48,316 nt of DNA from Ruminococcus sp. UBA6407. Its GTDB lineage: Bacteria; Bacillota; Clostridia; Oscillospirales; Ruminococcaceae. Of this stretch, positions 8,556-17,668 are shown piece by piece. Position numbers and translations under genes: made by a program. The notes beneath the pieces were generated by a model. It was not told the origin of the DNA, ran no database searches, and saw only the letters and a list, made by a program, of their open reading frames with translations. The stretch's first letter is position 1; the number at the start of each line of letters is the position of its first letter. The DNA lies in assembly GCA_002438605.1 (NCBI GenBank), contig DJPR01000043.1, positions 5,784 through 54,099 on the forward strand. Reading direction: 5' to 3'.

Positions 8556-8792
8556 AACAGGTAGAGGTGCGGCTGAGATCAGTAACAAAAAGCAGGATAA
8601 CCATTCCGTTTATGTTTTGTGAAAGGCGATGCTGCCGAAGGACAGTTTCCGGTAAATTCTGTTCTGGTCAATGGCTTAACAGGCTCTTGACTGTCATCAT
8701 GCATTTGATGGAGAGCTATCGACACGATTAACTGCGTGTTCGTATATTTCTATTATAACGTATGATGAGCCGGTTTGCAACCGGTTTTTTTA
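8556..8792 (+). promoter_or_regulatory. Lysine riboswitch (L box) with expression platform
   Basis: The leader shows the conserved order of the lysine aptamer: GGTAGAGGTGCGG with AGTA soon after, GAAAGGCGATGCTGCCGAAGG near 8621-8641, CTGGTC, AGGCTCTTGACTGTCA, and the closing GGAGAGCTATC near 8710-8720, whose CTATC pairs with the opening GGTAG. A Rho-independent terminator follows before asd. Known behaviour: lysine binding favours the terminator. The genes downstream (asd, dapA, dapB) fit the ligand. Confidence 0.95.
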
Positions 8793-8793
8793 T
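8768..8793 (+). terminator. Riboswitch-controlled terminator
   Basis: AGCCGGTT, a 3-base loop TGC and AACCGG are followed by a run of seven T and more T. It ends about 33 bases before the asd start and forms the expression platform of the lysine riboswitch. Confidence 0.88.
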
Positions 8794-8825
8794 TTTTTAA
8801 AATTTTATTTAAGGAGATTATTATT

Positions 8826-9905
8826 ATGAAGCAGTATAAGGTTGGTATTATTGGTGCAACAGGCATGGTTGGTCAGCGTTTTGCTACACTTCTTGAAAAT
8901 CATCCATGGTTCAATGTTGCGGTTCTCGCTGCATCACCTCGTTCAGCAGGAAAAACTTATGAGGAAGCAGCAGGAAAACGTTGGGCATTAAAAACTCCGA
9001 TGCCTGAAAAAATGAAGAAAATGATAATGCTTGATGCAACTGCTGATATTGAAAAAATTGCTGAAATAGTTGACTTCTGCTTCTGTGCAGTTGATATGAA
9101 AAAGGACGAAATAAAGGCTCTTGAAGAGGTTTATGCAAAGGCTGAGTGTCCTATAGTTTCAAACAACTCAGCTCACAGAGGTACTCCTGATGTTCCTATG
9201 GTAGTTCCTGAAATCAACCCTGACCATATTGAAATTATTGAATCTCAAAGAAAAAGACTCGGTACAAAGCGTGGATTTGTTGCAGTTAAATCCAACTGTT
9301 CTATTCAGAGCTATGTGCCTGCACTTCACCCGCTTATGAAATTCGGCATTAAAAAGGTTCTTGCATGTACATATCAAGCAATTTCAGGTGCAGGCAAAAC
9401 ATTTGAAACATGGCCGGAAATGGTGGATAACCTTATCCCATACATTGGCGGCGAAGAAGAAAAGTCAGAACAGGAACCATTAAAGGTATGGGGTAAAATT
9501 GAGGGAGATAAAATTGTAAACGCATCAGCTCCTGAAATTACAACTCAGTGTCTGAGAGTACCTGTATCTGACGGTCACACAGCTGCTGTTTTCGTCACAT
9601 TTGAAAATAAGCCTTCAAAAGAAGAAATTATTAAGCTTTGGGCAGACTTCAAAGGTGTTCCTCAGGAGCTTGAGCTTCCGTCAGCTCCAAAACAGTTCAT
9701 TCACTACTTTGAAGAAGATAACAGACCTCAGGCTAAACTCGACAGAAACCTTGAAAACGGTATGGCCGTATCAACAGGCAGACTTCGTGAGGATTCACAG
9801 TATGACTATAAATTTGTAAGCCTTTCTCACAATACATTAAGAGGTGCAGCAGGCGGCGGCGTTCTTCTTGCAGAACTTCTTGCAGCAAAGGGTTATTTTG
9901 ACTAA
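8826..9905 (+). CDS. asd: Aspartate-semialdehyde dehydrogenase
   Basis: About 359 residues. It reduces aspartyl phosphate to aspartate semialdehyde, the branch point for lysine, threonine and methionine. Seen: the nucleotide-binding VGIIGATGMVGQRF at the N-terminus, SNNSAHRG, VPEINPDHIE, the active-site Cys in KSNCSIQSYVPALHPL, and a C-terminal His-containing LSHNTLRGAAGGGVLLAELL. The SNCS form of the active site and the length suggest the archaeal/fungal-like branch of the family, unlike the E. coli branch. ATG 8826 follows AAGGAG; the longer in-frame opening at 8775 lies inside the riboswitch terminator and is rejected. First gene of the lysine-controlled operon. Confidence 0.95.
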   Translation: MKQYKVGIIGATGMVGQRFATLLENHPWFNVAVLAASPRSAGKTYEEAAGKRWALKTPMPEKMKKMIMLDATADIEKIAEIVDFCFCAVDMKKDEIKALEEVYAKAECPIVSNNSAHRGTPDVPMVVPEINPDHIEIIESQRKRLGTKRGFVAVKSNCSIQSYVPALHPLMKFGIKKVLACTYQAISGAGKTFETWPEMVDNLIPYIGGEEEKSEQEPLKVWGKIEGDKIVNASAPEITTQCLRVPVSDGHTAAVFVTFENKPSKEEIIKLWADFKGVPQELELPSAPKQFIHYFEEDNRPQAKLDRNLENGMAVSTGRLREDSQYDYKFVSLSHNTLRGAAGGGVLLAELLAAKGYFD

Positions 9906-9964
9906 TTACAGCTGTATAATTTCGTAACCTGCTGACTAAAATGACTTCAAAAGGATGTAGATTA

Positions 9965-10426
9965 ATGTCTGAAAATTTAAAAATAACAAGAGCTTCCAAA
10001 AATGACAGCGAACTTGTATTCCTGCTTACAAAAGAACTTATGGCTCATCATAAAATGCTGAATGTTTTTACAATGAGTATTTCAAAACTTGAAATGCTCA
10101 TTGAGAATGACTGCATAAAAAGCTATATTGCATACAGCAATAATGAACCGATAGGCATACTTAACTTTTTCTATATGTATACCACGTTCACAGGTGAAAA
10201 GATCCTTTATATTGAGGATTTATACGTCAAAGAGCAATACAGAGGCAGCGGTGCAGGAAAATCCTTTTTAGATTGTGTAAAGGAAATTGCAAAAGAAAAC
10301 CACTGCGAAAAAATTGAATTAAAATGTGCACAATGGAATACTGCATCAGGAAAATTTTACGAAAAAATCGGATTTGTACCTGATAAAGAATGGATAACAT
10401 ACACCTTGGATAAATCAAAATTCTAA
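9965..10426 (+). CDS. GNAT-family N-acetyltransferase in the lysine operon
   Basis: About 153 residues. The GNAT fold is visible: an N-terminal ITRASKNDSELVF, then YIEDLYVKEQYRGSGAGKSFLD (motif A with the acetyl-CoA-binding R/Q-x-x-G-x-G/A turn), and a C-terminal NTASGKFYEKIGFVPDKEW. It transfers an acetyl group from acetyl-CoA to an unknown amine. ATG 9965 has AAAGGATG upstream; a second in-frame ATG at 9941 is possible. It lies between asd and dapA, 59 and 24 bases from them, so it is probably expressed under lysine control. That hints at an amino-acid-related substrate, but nothing in the sequence proves it. Confidence 0.85.
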   Translation: MSENLKITRASKNDSELVFLLTKELMAHHKMLNVFTMSISKLEMLIENDCIKSYIAYSNNEPIGILNFFYMYTTFTGEKILYIEDLYVKEQYRGSGAGKSFLDCVKEIAKENHCEKIELKCAQWNTASGKFYEKIGFVPDKEWITYTLDKSKF

Positions 10427-10450
10427 TCATGCACTGAAAGGAGTGCTTTT

Positions 10451-11341
10451 ATGAAAAATACATTATTTACCGGGGCAGGAATTGCCATAATTACCCCATT
10501 TAATGAGGACGGTTCTATTAATTATGAACGACTCGGCGAAATGATCGACTACCAGATTGAAAACGGTACAGACGCAATTATTATATGCGGAACAACAGGT
10601 GAGGCCTCAACTATGTCTGACGAAGAACATCTTGAGTGTATTCGTTTCGCAGTAAAAAAGGCTGCTAAGAGAGTTCCGGTAATTGCAGGAACCGGCAGCA
10701 ATGATACAGCTTATGCAATTAAGCTTTCAAAGGAAGCTGAAGAAATTGGTGCTGACGGACTGCTTCTTGTTACGCCATACTACAACAAGACTACACAGCG
10801 TGGTTTAATTGCTCATTTTACTGCTATTGCAGATGCAGTAAATATTCCTATAATTCTTTATAATATTCCCGGAAGAACAGGCATGAGTATTGAAATATCA
10901 ACAGCAAAGGTATTGGCAAAGCATAAGAATATTGTGGCAGTAAAGGAAGCAAGCGGAAATATCGGATATACAGCTAAGCTGATTGCTGCATGCGGTGATG
11001 ACCTTGATGTTTACAGCGGAAATGATGATATGATAGTTCCTATTATGTCATTGGGCGGAAAAGGTGTAATTTCAGTTCTTTCTCATGTTCTTCCAAAAGA
11101 AACTCATTTAATGGCTCAGTACTGCCTTGAAAATAATTTTGCAGAAGCTTCAAAGCTACAAATAAAGTATCTTGACCTCATCAATAATCTTTTTGTCGAG
11201 GTAAACCCAATTCCTGTAAAGGAAGCTATGAACCTTATCGGAGTAAATGTTGGCGGATGCAGAATGCCTTTATATCCGATGAGTGACGAAAATCGTGAAA
11301 AGCTTAAAGCTTCACTTGCAAAGCATGGGCTTATAAAGTAA
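10451..11341 (+). CDS. dapA: 4-hydroxy-tetrahydrodipicolinate synthase
   Basis: A 296-residue TIM-barrel aldolase condensing pyruvate with aspartate semialdehyde. Seen: GAGIAIITPFNEDGSINYERL, the GTTGEASTMSDEEH active-site loop, VIAGTGSNDTAYAI, TPYYNKTTQRGLIAHF with the catalytic Tyr, ILYNIPGRTGM, and the Schiff-base Lys in NIVAVKEASGN. The C-terminus is complete. It has AAAGGAG before ATG and a 24-base gap from the GNAT gene. It uses the product of asd and feeds dapB. Confidence 0.97.
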   Translation: MKNTLFTGAGIAIITPFNEDGSINYERLGEMIDYQIENGTDAIIICGTTGEASTMSDEEHLECIRFAVKKAAKRVPVIAGTGSNDTAYAIKLSKEAEEIGADGLLLVTPYYNKTTQRGLIAHFTAIADAVNIPIILYNIPGRTGMSIEISTAKVLAKHKNIVAVKEASGNIGYTAKLIAACGDDLDVYSGNDDMIVPIMSLGGKGVISVLSHVLPKETHLMAQYCLENNFAEASKLQIKYLDLINNLFVEVNPIPVKEAMNLIGVNVGGCRMPLYPMSDENREKLKASLAKHGLIK

Positions 11342-11359
11342 ACAGAAAGGATTTTTAAA

Positions 11360-12112
11360 ATGACCGGAATAGCAATTTGCGGTGCAAACGGCAAAATGGG
11401 AAAAACCATTTATAACTGTATTTCTGCAAGAGAAGACTGTAAAGTAATTGCAGGAATAGATATTAATACTGAACAGTATGCGGACTTCCCGATAATTGAC
11501 AGTCCTTCCAAGCTTCCTGAAAAACCTGACGTAATTATTGATTATTCAAATCCTGCTTCGCTGGATGGAATTTTAGAATACTGCCTTTCAACAGGTACTC
11601 CGATTGTCCTTGCTACAACAGGATACAGTGATGAACAAATCAACAAAATAAAGTCAGCAGCAGAACAAATTCCTGTGTTTTTTACATTTAATATGTCCTT
11701 AGGCATAAATCTGCTGGTACAGCTTGCAAAGAAAGCGGCATCTGTACTTGGTGACCAGTTTGATATAGAAATTGTAGAAAAACATCACAATCAGAAAATT
11801 GATGCTCCAAGCGGTACAGCTATAATGCTTGCAAATGCCGTTAATGAAACTCTTGATAATAAATATCATTATGTTTATGACAGACATTCACAGCGTAAAA
11901 AACGTGATAAAAATGAAATCGGAATGCATGCCATAAGAGGCGGTACTATTGTTGGAGAACATGATGTTATTTTTGCAGGTCATGATGAAGTGATTACCCT
12001 TTCACATTCAGCAGCTTCAAAGTCTGTATTTGCAGAGGGTTCTATTAATGCAGCCGTTTATTTAAGTGATAAACCTGCAGGACTTTATGATATGTCAAGC
12101 CTTGTAATATAA
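11360..12112 (+). CDS. dapB: 4-hydroxy-tetrahydrodipicolinate reductase
   Basis: A 250-residue NAD(P)H-dependent reductase, next step after DapA. Seen: the Rossmann start GIAICGANGKMGKTI, DVIIDYSNPASL, VLATTGYSDEQINKI, FTFNMSLGINLLVQLA, the catalytic signature EIVEKHHNQKIDAPSGTA, and the C-terminal HDEVITLSHSAASKSVFAEG. It lies 18 bases after dapA with AGAAAGGA, and is the last gene before a strong terminator, so the operon lacks the later dap and lysA genes. Confidence 0.97.
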   Translation: MTGIAICGANGKMGKTIYNCISAREDCKVIAGIDINTEQYADFPIIDSPSKLPEKPDVIIDYSNPASLDGILEYCLSTGTPIVLATTGYSDEQINKIKSAAEQIPVFFTFNMSLGINLLVQLAKKAASVLGDQFDIEIVEKHHNQKIDAPSGTAIMLANAVNETLDNKYHYVYDRHSQRKKRDKNEIGMHAIRGGTIVGEHDVIFAGHDEVITLSHSAASKSVFAEGSINAAVYLSDKPAGLYDMSSLVI

Positions 12113-12138
12113 GCTGATATATAAAATATTAACAAATA

Positions 12139-12174
12139 AACGGCATACCGTAAAAAACTACGGTATGCCGTTTT
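12139..12174 (+). terminator. Terminator of the asd-dapB operon
   Basis: A perfect stem (AACGGCATACCGTA with TACGGTATGCCGTT) around a short A-rich loop is followed by TTTT, 26 bases after the dapB stop. Confidence 0.92.
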
Positions 12175-12215
12175 CTAATAAGCACTGCATGAATATTTGT
12201 ATAAGTTATATGAAA

Positions 12216-12246
12216 TCAACACCGTACAAAATTTGTACGGTATTGA
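12216..12246. repeat. Dispersed palindromic repeat, copy E (short, near perfect)
   Basis: TCAACACCGTACAAA is directly followed by ATTTGTACGGTATTGA, giving an almost perfect 31-base palindrome. Compared with copy G, the stem pair C-G in ACCGCAC/GTGCGGT is replaced by T-A on both arms, a compensatory change. It sits 20 bases beyond the 3' end of the xylanase gene, between converging genes. Confidence 0.75.
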
Positions 12247-12266
12247 GCAGTAGAATAGTATTTATC

Positions 12267-15200
12267 TCATTCATGGAAGAAATACGGAAGTGCATCATAA
12301 ATATAATGTCTGACATATCCCCACCAATGAGTTTTTCCGTCAGCAACCAAGTAATAGAAATTTCCCTTTGAGAAGTCAGATGTATATACAAACTGATCCA
12401 TCTTTTTCATTTCTTCAATTTGCGGATTCATGTTAGGATATGCTATATCATCAGAACCTGTAGCTGCAAAAATGAAGTATTCATCTTTATTAAGTCCCGA
12501 TTTATCTACTGCATCCGCAACAGATTTTGCCTTGTTATAGCCACCTTCAGCCTCCCAGTTATCACCGCTTAAAGGCATGAAATAACCAACAATATCAAGT
12601 GAATTAACAAGTACAGCCCATGTAGACGCAGAACCCATTGAAAATCCGCCATATGCCCTGTGCATTCTTGAATCTGCAATATCAGCAGCAGAAGTCGATT
12701 TAGCATATGTGGAGTATTTGCCCTCTACAAATGGAATAACGCTTTCACGAAACTCTTTGTAAAATGTTCGAGCCTCACACTTATTAAACGTAGGTGTAAC
12801 TACAATCATTGGTTCAAGTTCACCATTCATAATCATGTGATCCAGAATATTATTCAGCTTTACGTCATCACTAAAAATTGTGTTTTCATTCTCCCCGCCA
12901 CCATGCATCAAGTAGAAAATATTATACTGCTTGTTATCATCATATCCATATGGTAAGTAAACATTAAGATTATTGTTGCCGTTTATGCCGTTATATGTTT
13001 CCTTTTTTATAGTACCTGCCTGTGAACAGACATTCATATACTCTCCGGGTGCTTCACTGTATGTAAGAGCAGAATTATATTTAAATGCAGTATTATCAGT
13101 TATAGGTGTATTATCAGGAAATTCGGTTATTTGACGCAATACAAATTTACGCATTAAAAGCACATCATTTATTTCAAACTTACCGCTTCTGTCAACGTCA
13201 GCCGCAATTTTTTGCCTTGCAGAAGTAAATCCGCTAATTAACCCTCTCCTTGCAAGTACAATATCAAAGCAATCAATTACCTTGTCGTCTGTTATGTCAC
13301 CAAGAATTATATCAGTAGATTGTCCTGCACCTTTAATAACAGTACCTGCAACAGCTCCAATTGCTTCATCAATGTAGAAATTGTTTGTAGTTTCAGCAGT
13401 TTCAACGTAAAGCTGCATATTTGAAGCATCAGAAGGTATTTTATAATTTGTATTTGCAAGCTGTATCCATTCGCCTGCAATTCCTGTTCCCTCAGCAATT
13501 GTAGAATATTGCGTTTCACCGTCAGCATCCTCATATTGCAGTTTAAGGTAAAATTTATCAGTTGATTCACCGTCAAAATAGCTTACGTTGACACTAAAAC
13601 TGTACTCATTACCTGGTATAAACGCACGAGCATTCAAACTTCGTGTAGTTCCGTTCCAAGCACTTGTTCTGTTCTCTACAAGCAACGCTTCCTTGCCGGC
13701 ATACGCTGTTCGTCCGCTTGTAAGAACATCAGCATTACCTCTTCCTGCCCATGTATCTACATCACCTTCAAATGTACTGTGAAAATAATAACCGTTTTCA
13801 TCAGGTTCAATTGTTCCGCCAACAGAACCTCCTTCACCCCATTCAGATTCAGGGATCATTGAAGTAAGTGTTTTATAAGCAAGCTTTGGCTGATTATTCT
13901 TATCATAAAGCAATGCGTCACTGCCTGAACTGAGCCATGAATTAGCGTCATTCGGACCCCATATACAAACTGCAGTTACTCTTCCTGTTGATTGTGGATT
14001 TGCATTCCAATCCATTGCTGCTTGGAATATAGCCTTGTACTTATTTGCCTGATCCTGAAGTGAATATTTACCATTTTCAAGTGAAATATCCAATTCTGTA
14101 ATCTGAACATCACAGCCAATGGACAAATATTTTTTCATTGCATAAATATATGATTCTGTTCCTGCAAACCCCGTAGCATTTGCCGGAACATGTGACTGCA
14201 TTCCTACGCCGTCCAACAAACCTTTTTGATAAAGTGATTTACACATATTATATATTGCATCACGTTTATGATCCCAGTATTCATTATAATCATTGTAATA
14301 AAGTGCACAACCCTCGGGAGCATATTTTCTTGCATATGTAAAAGCTTTTTCAACAAAACTGTTATCACCGTAAATTTGTACCCATGCAGATTTGCCGCCG
14401 GTTACTTTACCGTCACCAGGTTCACGAGCACCGCCGTTATTAGCAGTTCTTTGACTGTCATCACTTACACATTCATTTGCAACATCATAAGCGTATAAAT
14501 TCAAATCAGGATATTGAGTTTTAATGGCATTAAACATATTTTTGATGTAGCTTTCCATTCTGGCGTCCATAGTTGATTTATCAACCCAATCACTATTGGC
14601 ATTGAAATCTTTTTTGAAGAACCATGTTGGAGTCTGACTATGCCAAACAAGAGTATGTCCTCTCATTGCAATATTATTCTGTACGCAGAAATCCATAATA
14701 GCTGCTGCACTCTGGAGAGAAACCCCTATATTTGTTCCGCTGCATTGAGATTGAACAAGAGTAGCGTCCGGCTTTGTTTCATTTTCGCACTCAATGCTGT
14801 TATAATCCTTAATGATATTTGCAGTTATTGCAGAGTTTTTAATAGTCATATTATTAAGAATATTACCAACTCTGAAATACGCAGCAAACTCATCTTTTAA
14901 TCCCTTTTCGGAACTTGCCGCATAAACAGCATTCATATTTTTTTCAGTTGTTATTATAACATCATCAAAGCTAAAATCATTTGTGCTGTCGGTAGTAATT
15001 GTAATTTTAAACTCATAACTGCCTTTCGGGGCAGTGTATTCTGTTGAAAGTTCTGTCCACTCCCCTGCTTTTACATTTTCTGAAATCAGTTCAACATTTT
15101 TCTCTTTGTTTGTTTTCTCATCAATACAGAGCAGTGAAACACGGAAATTTTCTGCTTTTTTGCTATAAACCATAACAGAATAATTATAATTTATCCCACC

Positions 15201-15473
15201 CTCAAGGTAAAAGCCTTTTGAAGAAGCAGCTCCGTCCTCAGCAGAAACACGTCCTTTGACAGTCATTCCTCTGGAATCTTTGTATCCTGTACCATTTTCA
15301 GCAGTTATTTTGACGGTATCTGAATTTCCATACCAACCGTCATAATTTGACTCAAAGCTGTTATGCACAACTTCAGAAGCATAAGTTTTTACTGACATTT
15401 CCGGCAAACCTGCCGCCATTCCTGCACAGCAGATAAAAGCTGTTAAGCCTGCCATTATCTTATTTTTTGTCAT
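12267..15473 (-). CDS. Cellulosomal xylanase-esterase: CBM-GH10-CBM-dockerin-CE1
   Basis: A 1068-residue secreted enzyme. A signal peptide (to about residue 31) is followed by a CBM22/CBM4_9-like module (about 35-185). The GH10 xylanase (about 190-545) has the acid/base Glu334 in DVANECV and the nucleophile Glu460 in QITELDIS. A second module of the same type (about 560-715) follows, then a type I dockerin with two calcium loops (GDITDDKVIDCFDIVLARRG and AADVDRSGKFEINDVLLMRK). The C-terminal CE1 esterase (about 800-1068) has Ser945 in GFSMG and a His in GKTHWWGYVRH. It should cut xylan and remove feruloyl or acetyl groups on one scaffold-bound chain. ATG 15473 is preferred because the GGGGG site abuts the alternative at 15482. 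Confidence 0.94.
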   Translation of the reverse strand: MTKNKIMAGLTAFICCAGMAAGLPEMSVKTYASEVVHNSFESNYDGWYGNSDTVKITAENGTGYKDSRGMTVKGRVSAEDGAASSKGFYLEGGINYNYSVMVYSKKAENFRVSLLCIDEKTNKEKNVELISENVKAGEWTELSTEYTAPKGSYEFKITITTDSTNDFSFDDVIITTEKNMNAVYAASSEKGLKDEFAAYFRVGNILNNMTIKNSAITANIIKDYNSIECENETKPDATLVQSQCSGTNIGVSLQSAAAIMDFCVQNNIAMRGHTLVWHSQTPTWFFKKDFNANSDWVDKSTMDARMESYIKNMFNAIKTQYPDLNLYAYDVANECVSDDSQRTANNGGAREPGDGKVTGGKSAWVQIYGDNSFVEKAFTYARKYAPEGCALYYNDYNEYWDHKRDAIYNMCKSLYQKGLLDGVGMQSHVPANATGFAGTESYIYAMKKYLSIGCDVQITELDISLENGKYSLQDQANKYKAIFQAAMDWNANPQSTGRVTAVCIWGPNDANSWLSSGSDALLYDKNNQPKLAYKTLTSMIPESEWGEGGSVGGTIEPDENGYYFHSTFEGDVDTWAGRGNADVLTSGRTAYAGKEALLVENRTSAWNGTTRSLNARAFIPGNEYSFSVNVSYFDGESTDKFYLKLQYEDADGETQYSTIAEGTGIAGEWIQLANTNYKIPSDASNMQLYVETAETTNNFYIDEAIGAVAGTVIKGAGQSTDIILGDITDDKVIDCFDIVLARRGLISGFTSARQKIAADVDRSGKFEINDVLLMRKFVLRQITEFPDNTPITDNTAFKYNSALTYSEAPGEYMNVCSQAGTIKKETYNGINGNNNLNVYLPYGYDDNKQYNIFYLMHGGGENENTIFSDDVKLNNILDHMIMNGELEPMIVVTPTFNKCEARTFYKEFRESVIPFVEGKYSTYAKSTSAADIADSRMHRAYGGFSMGSASTWAVLVNSLDIVGYFMPLSGDNWEAEGGYNKAKSVADAVDKSGLNKDEYFIFAATGSDDIAYPNMNPQIEEMKKMDQFVYTSDFSKGNFYYLVADGKTHWWGYVRHYIYDALPYFFHE

Positions 15474-15501
15474 TATATACATCCCCCTTTTTGTTATTCA
15501 G

Positions 15502-15530
15502 ATTATACACTATTTGCAAACAAATGTCAA
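15502..15530 (-). promoter_or_regulatory. Promoter of the xylanase-esterase gene
   Basis: On the minus strand TTGACA (15525-15530) and TATAAT (15502-15507) are exactly 17 bases apart, a full consensus promoter. The spacer holds the inverted repeat ATTTG-CAAA-CAAAT, a possible operator for a substrate-responsive regulator. Confidence 0.85.
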
Positions 15531-15649
15531 GCACATTTATTAAAATATAATATAAAAAATTGAATAGTATACTCTGGCTATTATAGCAAAACAATAATGA
15601 CTATGTAATAAGAATAACTAAATAATTTATTTTAAAGCAATAAACATAC

Positions 15650-15678
15650 TTGATTTTTTGAGCAGAATTTTGTATAAT
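15650..15678 (+). promoter_or_regulatory. Promoter of the pectinesterase gene
   Basis: TTGATT (15650-15655), 17 bases, then TATAAT (15673-15678). Transcription would start about 60 bases before the start codon. It diverges from the xylanase promoter with about 120 bases between the two. Confidence 0.75.
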
Positions 15679-15748
15679 TTATTTATAAATCTTCAAGCAT
15701 AACTTTTTAGAAATGCAAATTATTACATACGACAAGGAGGAAATATTA

Positions 15749-17602
15749 ATGAAATATAATATTTTTAATCGCAAGATATTTGCAGCTTTTTCTGCTGCAA
15801 TTATAACTTTTTATTCATCAGTTCATTTTTTACCATGTAAAAATTCAAATGTATTTGCTAAAGAAAATAATTTATATGTGGGATATTCCAATATTTCTGA
15901 AAGCTACTCAACAGTTCAAAGTGCGGTTGATGCAGCGGAAAGAATAAATCCTTCTTCGGAAAGTGAACGGATTATTATCCATATTGCTCCGGGAACATAT
16001 CGTGAACAAATAAATGTAAACACACCATATATCAGCTTTGTAAATGATACACCGTCACAGGAAGTTTTGCTGACATGGTATTACGGAATCGGATATAAGT
16101 ATTACAGTGTTGGCAGCAGCGGAAATTATAATGCAAGTGCTGCTGCTTCAAAATCATCAAAAGCTGAACCAATAAAACGTTGGGGATATGCTGTTGGATT
16201 AAGCAGTAAAGCAAATAATTTTCGTGCAGAAAACATTACATTTGAAAACTCATTTAACCGCTATGTAACTGACGAAGAAATTGCAGACGGAGTTGAGATA
16301 GCGGGAAGCCAGTCAATTACATTTGAACGCAAAAAAGGTTCGGACGTAAAAAGCAAGGCTGCTACAGAACGTGCTGCAGCAATTTCAATAGAATCTGCAA
16401 ATTGTGAATTTTATGATTGTGAGTTTCTGGGAAGTCAGGATACACTTTATACAGGCGGTTCACAGGGGTATTTTAAAAATTGTTTTATACAGGGAAATAC
16501 CGATTATATTTTTGGCACAGGAAAATACATTTTTGATAACTGTGAATTAAATTTCGGAGGATACAGTTCAAACTCAGTAGGAGGATATATAACTGCAAAC
16601 AGAGGAAACGGTGGGTATTTATTTTATAACTGTGAAATTACTGCAAACAGTACTTTAACCGCAAATCCGGGTTATTTCGGCAGACCATGGGGAGATGCAG
16701 ATGTAGCATTTGTCAATACAAAATTACAATATGAAGATATTATCAAGCCTGTCGGCTGGTGTTCAATGAGTGGCAGAGAGCCTGAAGATGCAGATTATAA
16801 GGAGTATAATACTACTGTAAACGGAAATCCTGTAAATACATCTGCCAGAACCGCAAATACAGTGAAATATTCTGAAAACGGACTTACTCCGAAAGATTAT
16901 CTTGGAAGCTGGGTTCCATTCTATTACAACTACACTCCGTCAGGCAAACCAAATGAAGAGTATAATAAATCTTATATTCTTGATGCAGGCAATATCGAAA
17001 CAGGAACTTACTCATCACCGATAGAAATTAACGATGTATTCACTATTACGGCCAGTGAGGAAAAAACTGTAAGCATTACTGCTGAAAATATTGTTTCTGA
17101 CGATAATAAACATAATTTGAACGGACTAATCAGACTTGGCGGCGGCGGATCTCCGAAATATCGTTCTATTCAGATAAATGCTCCTAAGAAAGGCAGATTA
17201 AACATATACATGATGTCAAGTAATACAGAAAATCCAAGGACTGTAAACCTGCTTGATGCTTATGGAAATGTAATTTCTTCTATTGAAAATGTAACAGGTT
17301 CTTCACTTAAAAAGTATGAATTTTCAATATCATCATCAGGAACTTACTATGTTACAAGTTCATCAAGCGGTTTGAATGTAGGCTGTATTGATTTTCAGAC
17401 TGACAGTACGCAAATTACCGGCGATATAAATTCTGATGATGTAATTGATTGCTTTGACCTAACTGCCTTAAGATATAGAAGCGTCAATACACATGTACAG
17501 TCCAAAAACAATGAAATATCAGCAGATTTAAACAATGATGGATTTACAGATAGCTCTGATTTGATAATTATGCAGGATTATATTATCAGGAAAATTGATT
17601 GA
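15749..17602 (+). CDS. Cellulosomal pectinesterase (CE8) with C-terminal dockerin
   Basis: About 617 residues. A signal peptide spans about 1-38. The right-handed beta-helix pectin methylesterase (about 40-395) shows SVQSAVDAAERINP, IHIAPGTYREQINV, the catalytic Asp regions LGSQDTLYTGG and NTDYIFGTGKYIFDNC, and YFGRPWGDADVAFVNTK. A beta-rich domain (about 410-545) has the look of binding modules found in pectin enzymes. The C-terminal dockerin (GDINSDDVIDCFDLTALR, ADLNNDGFTDSSDLIIMQ) docks it to a cellulosome. It removes methyl esters from pectin. ATG 15749 has a strong AAGGAGG; the longer opening at 15713 does not. Confidence 0.93.
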   Translation: MKYNIFNRKIFAAFSAAIITFYSSVHFLPCKNSNVFAKENNLYVGYSNISESYSTVQSAVDAAERINPSSESERIIIHIAPGTYREQINVNTPYISFVNDTPSQEVLLTWYYGIGYKYYSVGSSGNYNASAAASKSSKAEPIKRWGYAVGLSSKANNFRAENITFENSFNRYVTDEEIADGVEIAGSQSITFERKKGSDVKSKAATERAAAISIESANCEFYDCEFLGSQDTLYTGGSQGYFKNCFIQGNTDYIFGTGKYIFDNCELNFGGYSSNSVGGYITANRGNGGYLFYNCEITANSTLTANPGYFGRPWGDADVAFVNTKLQYEDIIKPVGWCSMSGREPEDADYKEYNTTVNGNPVNTSARTANTVKYSENGLTPKDYLGSWVPFYYNYTPSGKPNEEYNKSYILDAGNIETGTYSSPIEINDVFTITASEEKTVSITAENIVSDDNKHNLNGLIRLGGGGSPKYRSIQINAPKKGRLNIYMMSSNTENPRTVNLLDAYGNVISSIENVTGSSLKKYEFSISSSGTYYVTSSSSGLNVGCIDFQTDSTQITGDINSDDVIDCFDLTALRYRSVNTHVQSKNNEISADLNNDGFTDSSDLIIMQDYIIRKID

Positions 17603-17621
17603 TTTCATATTCGGACATAAC

Positions 17622-17658
17622 AAAAGCCTCTTTGAATTTCTTTTCAAAGAGGCTTTTT
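17622..17658. terminator. Bidirectional terminator between pectinesterase and rsmI
   Basis: AAAAGCCTCTTTGA and TCAAAGAGGCTTTTT form a 14-bp stem with T runs on both strands. It sits between converging genes and probably serves both. Confidence 0.9.
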
Positions 17659-17668
17659 AAAACAAACC

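Noticed and set aside
8556..8792. T-box leader as an alternative for the region before asd
   Set aside because: No T-box sequence (TGGNACC-type) or specifier loop is seen, while the order of lysine-aptamer motifs is clear and the genes fit lysine control.
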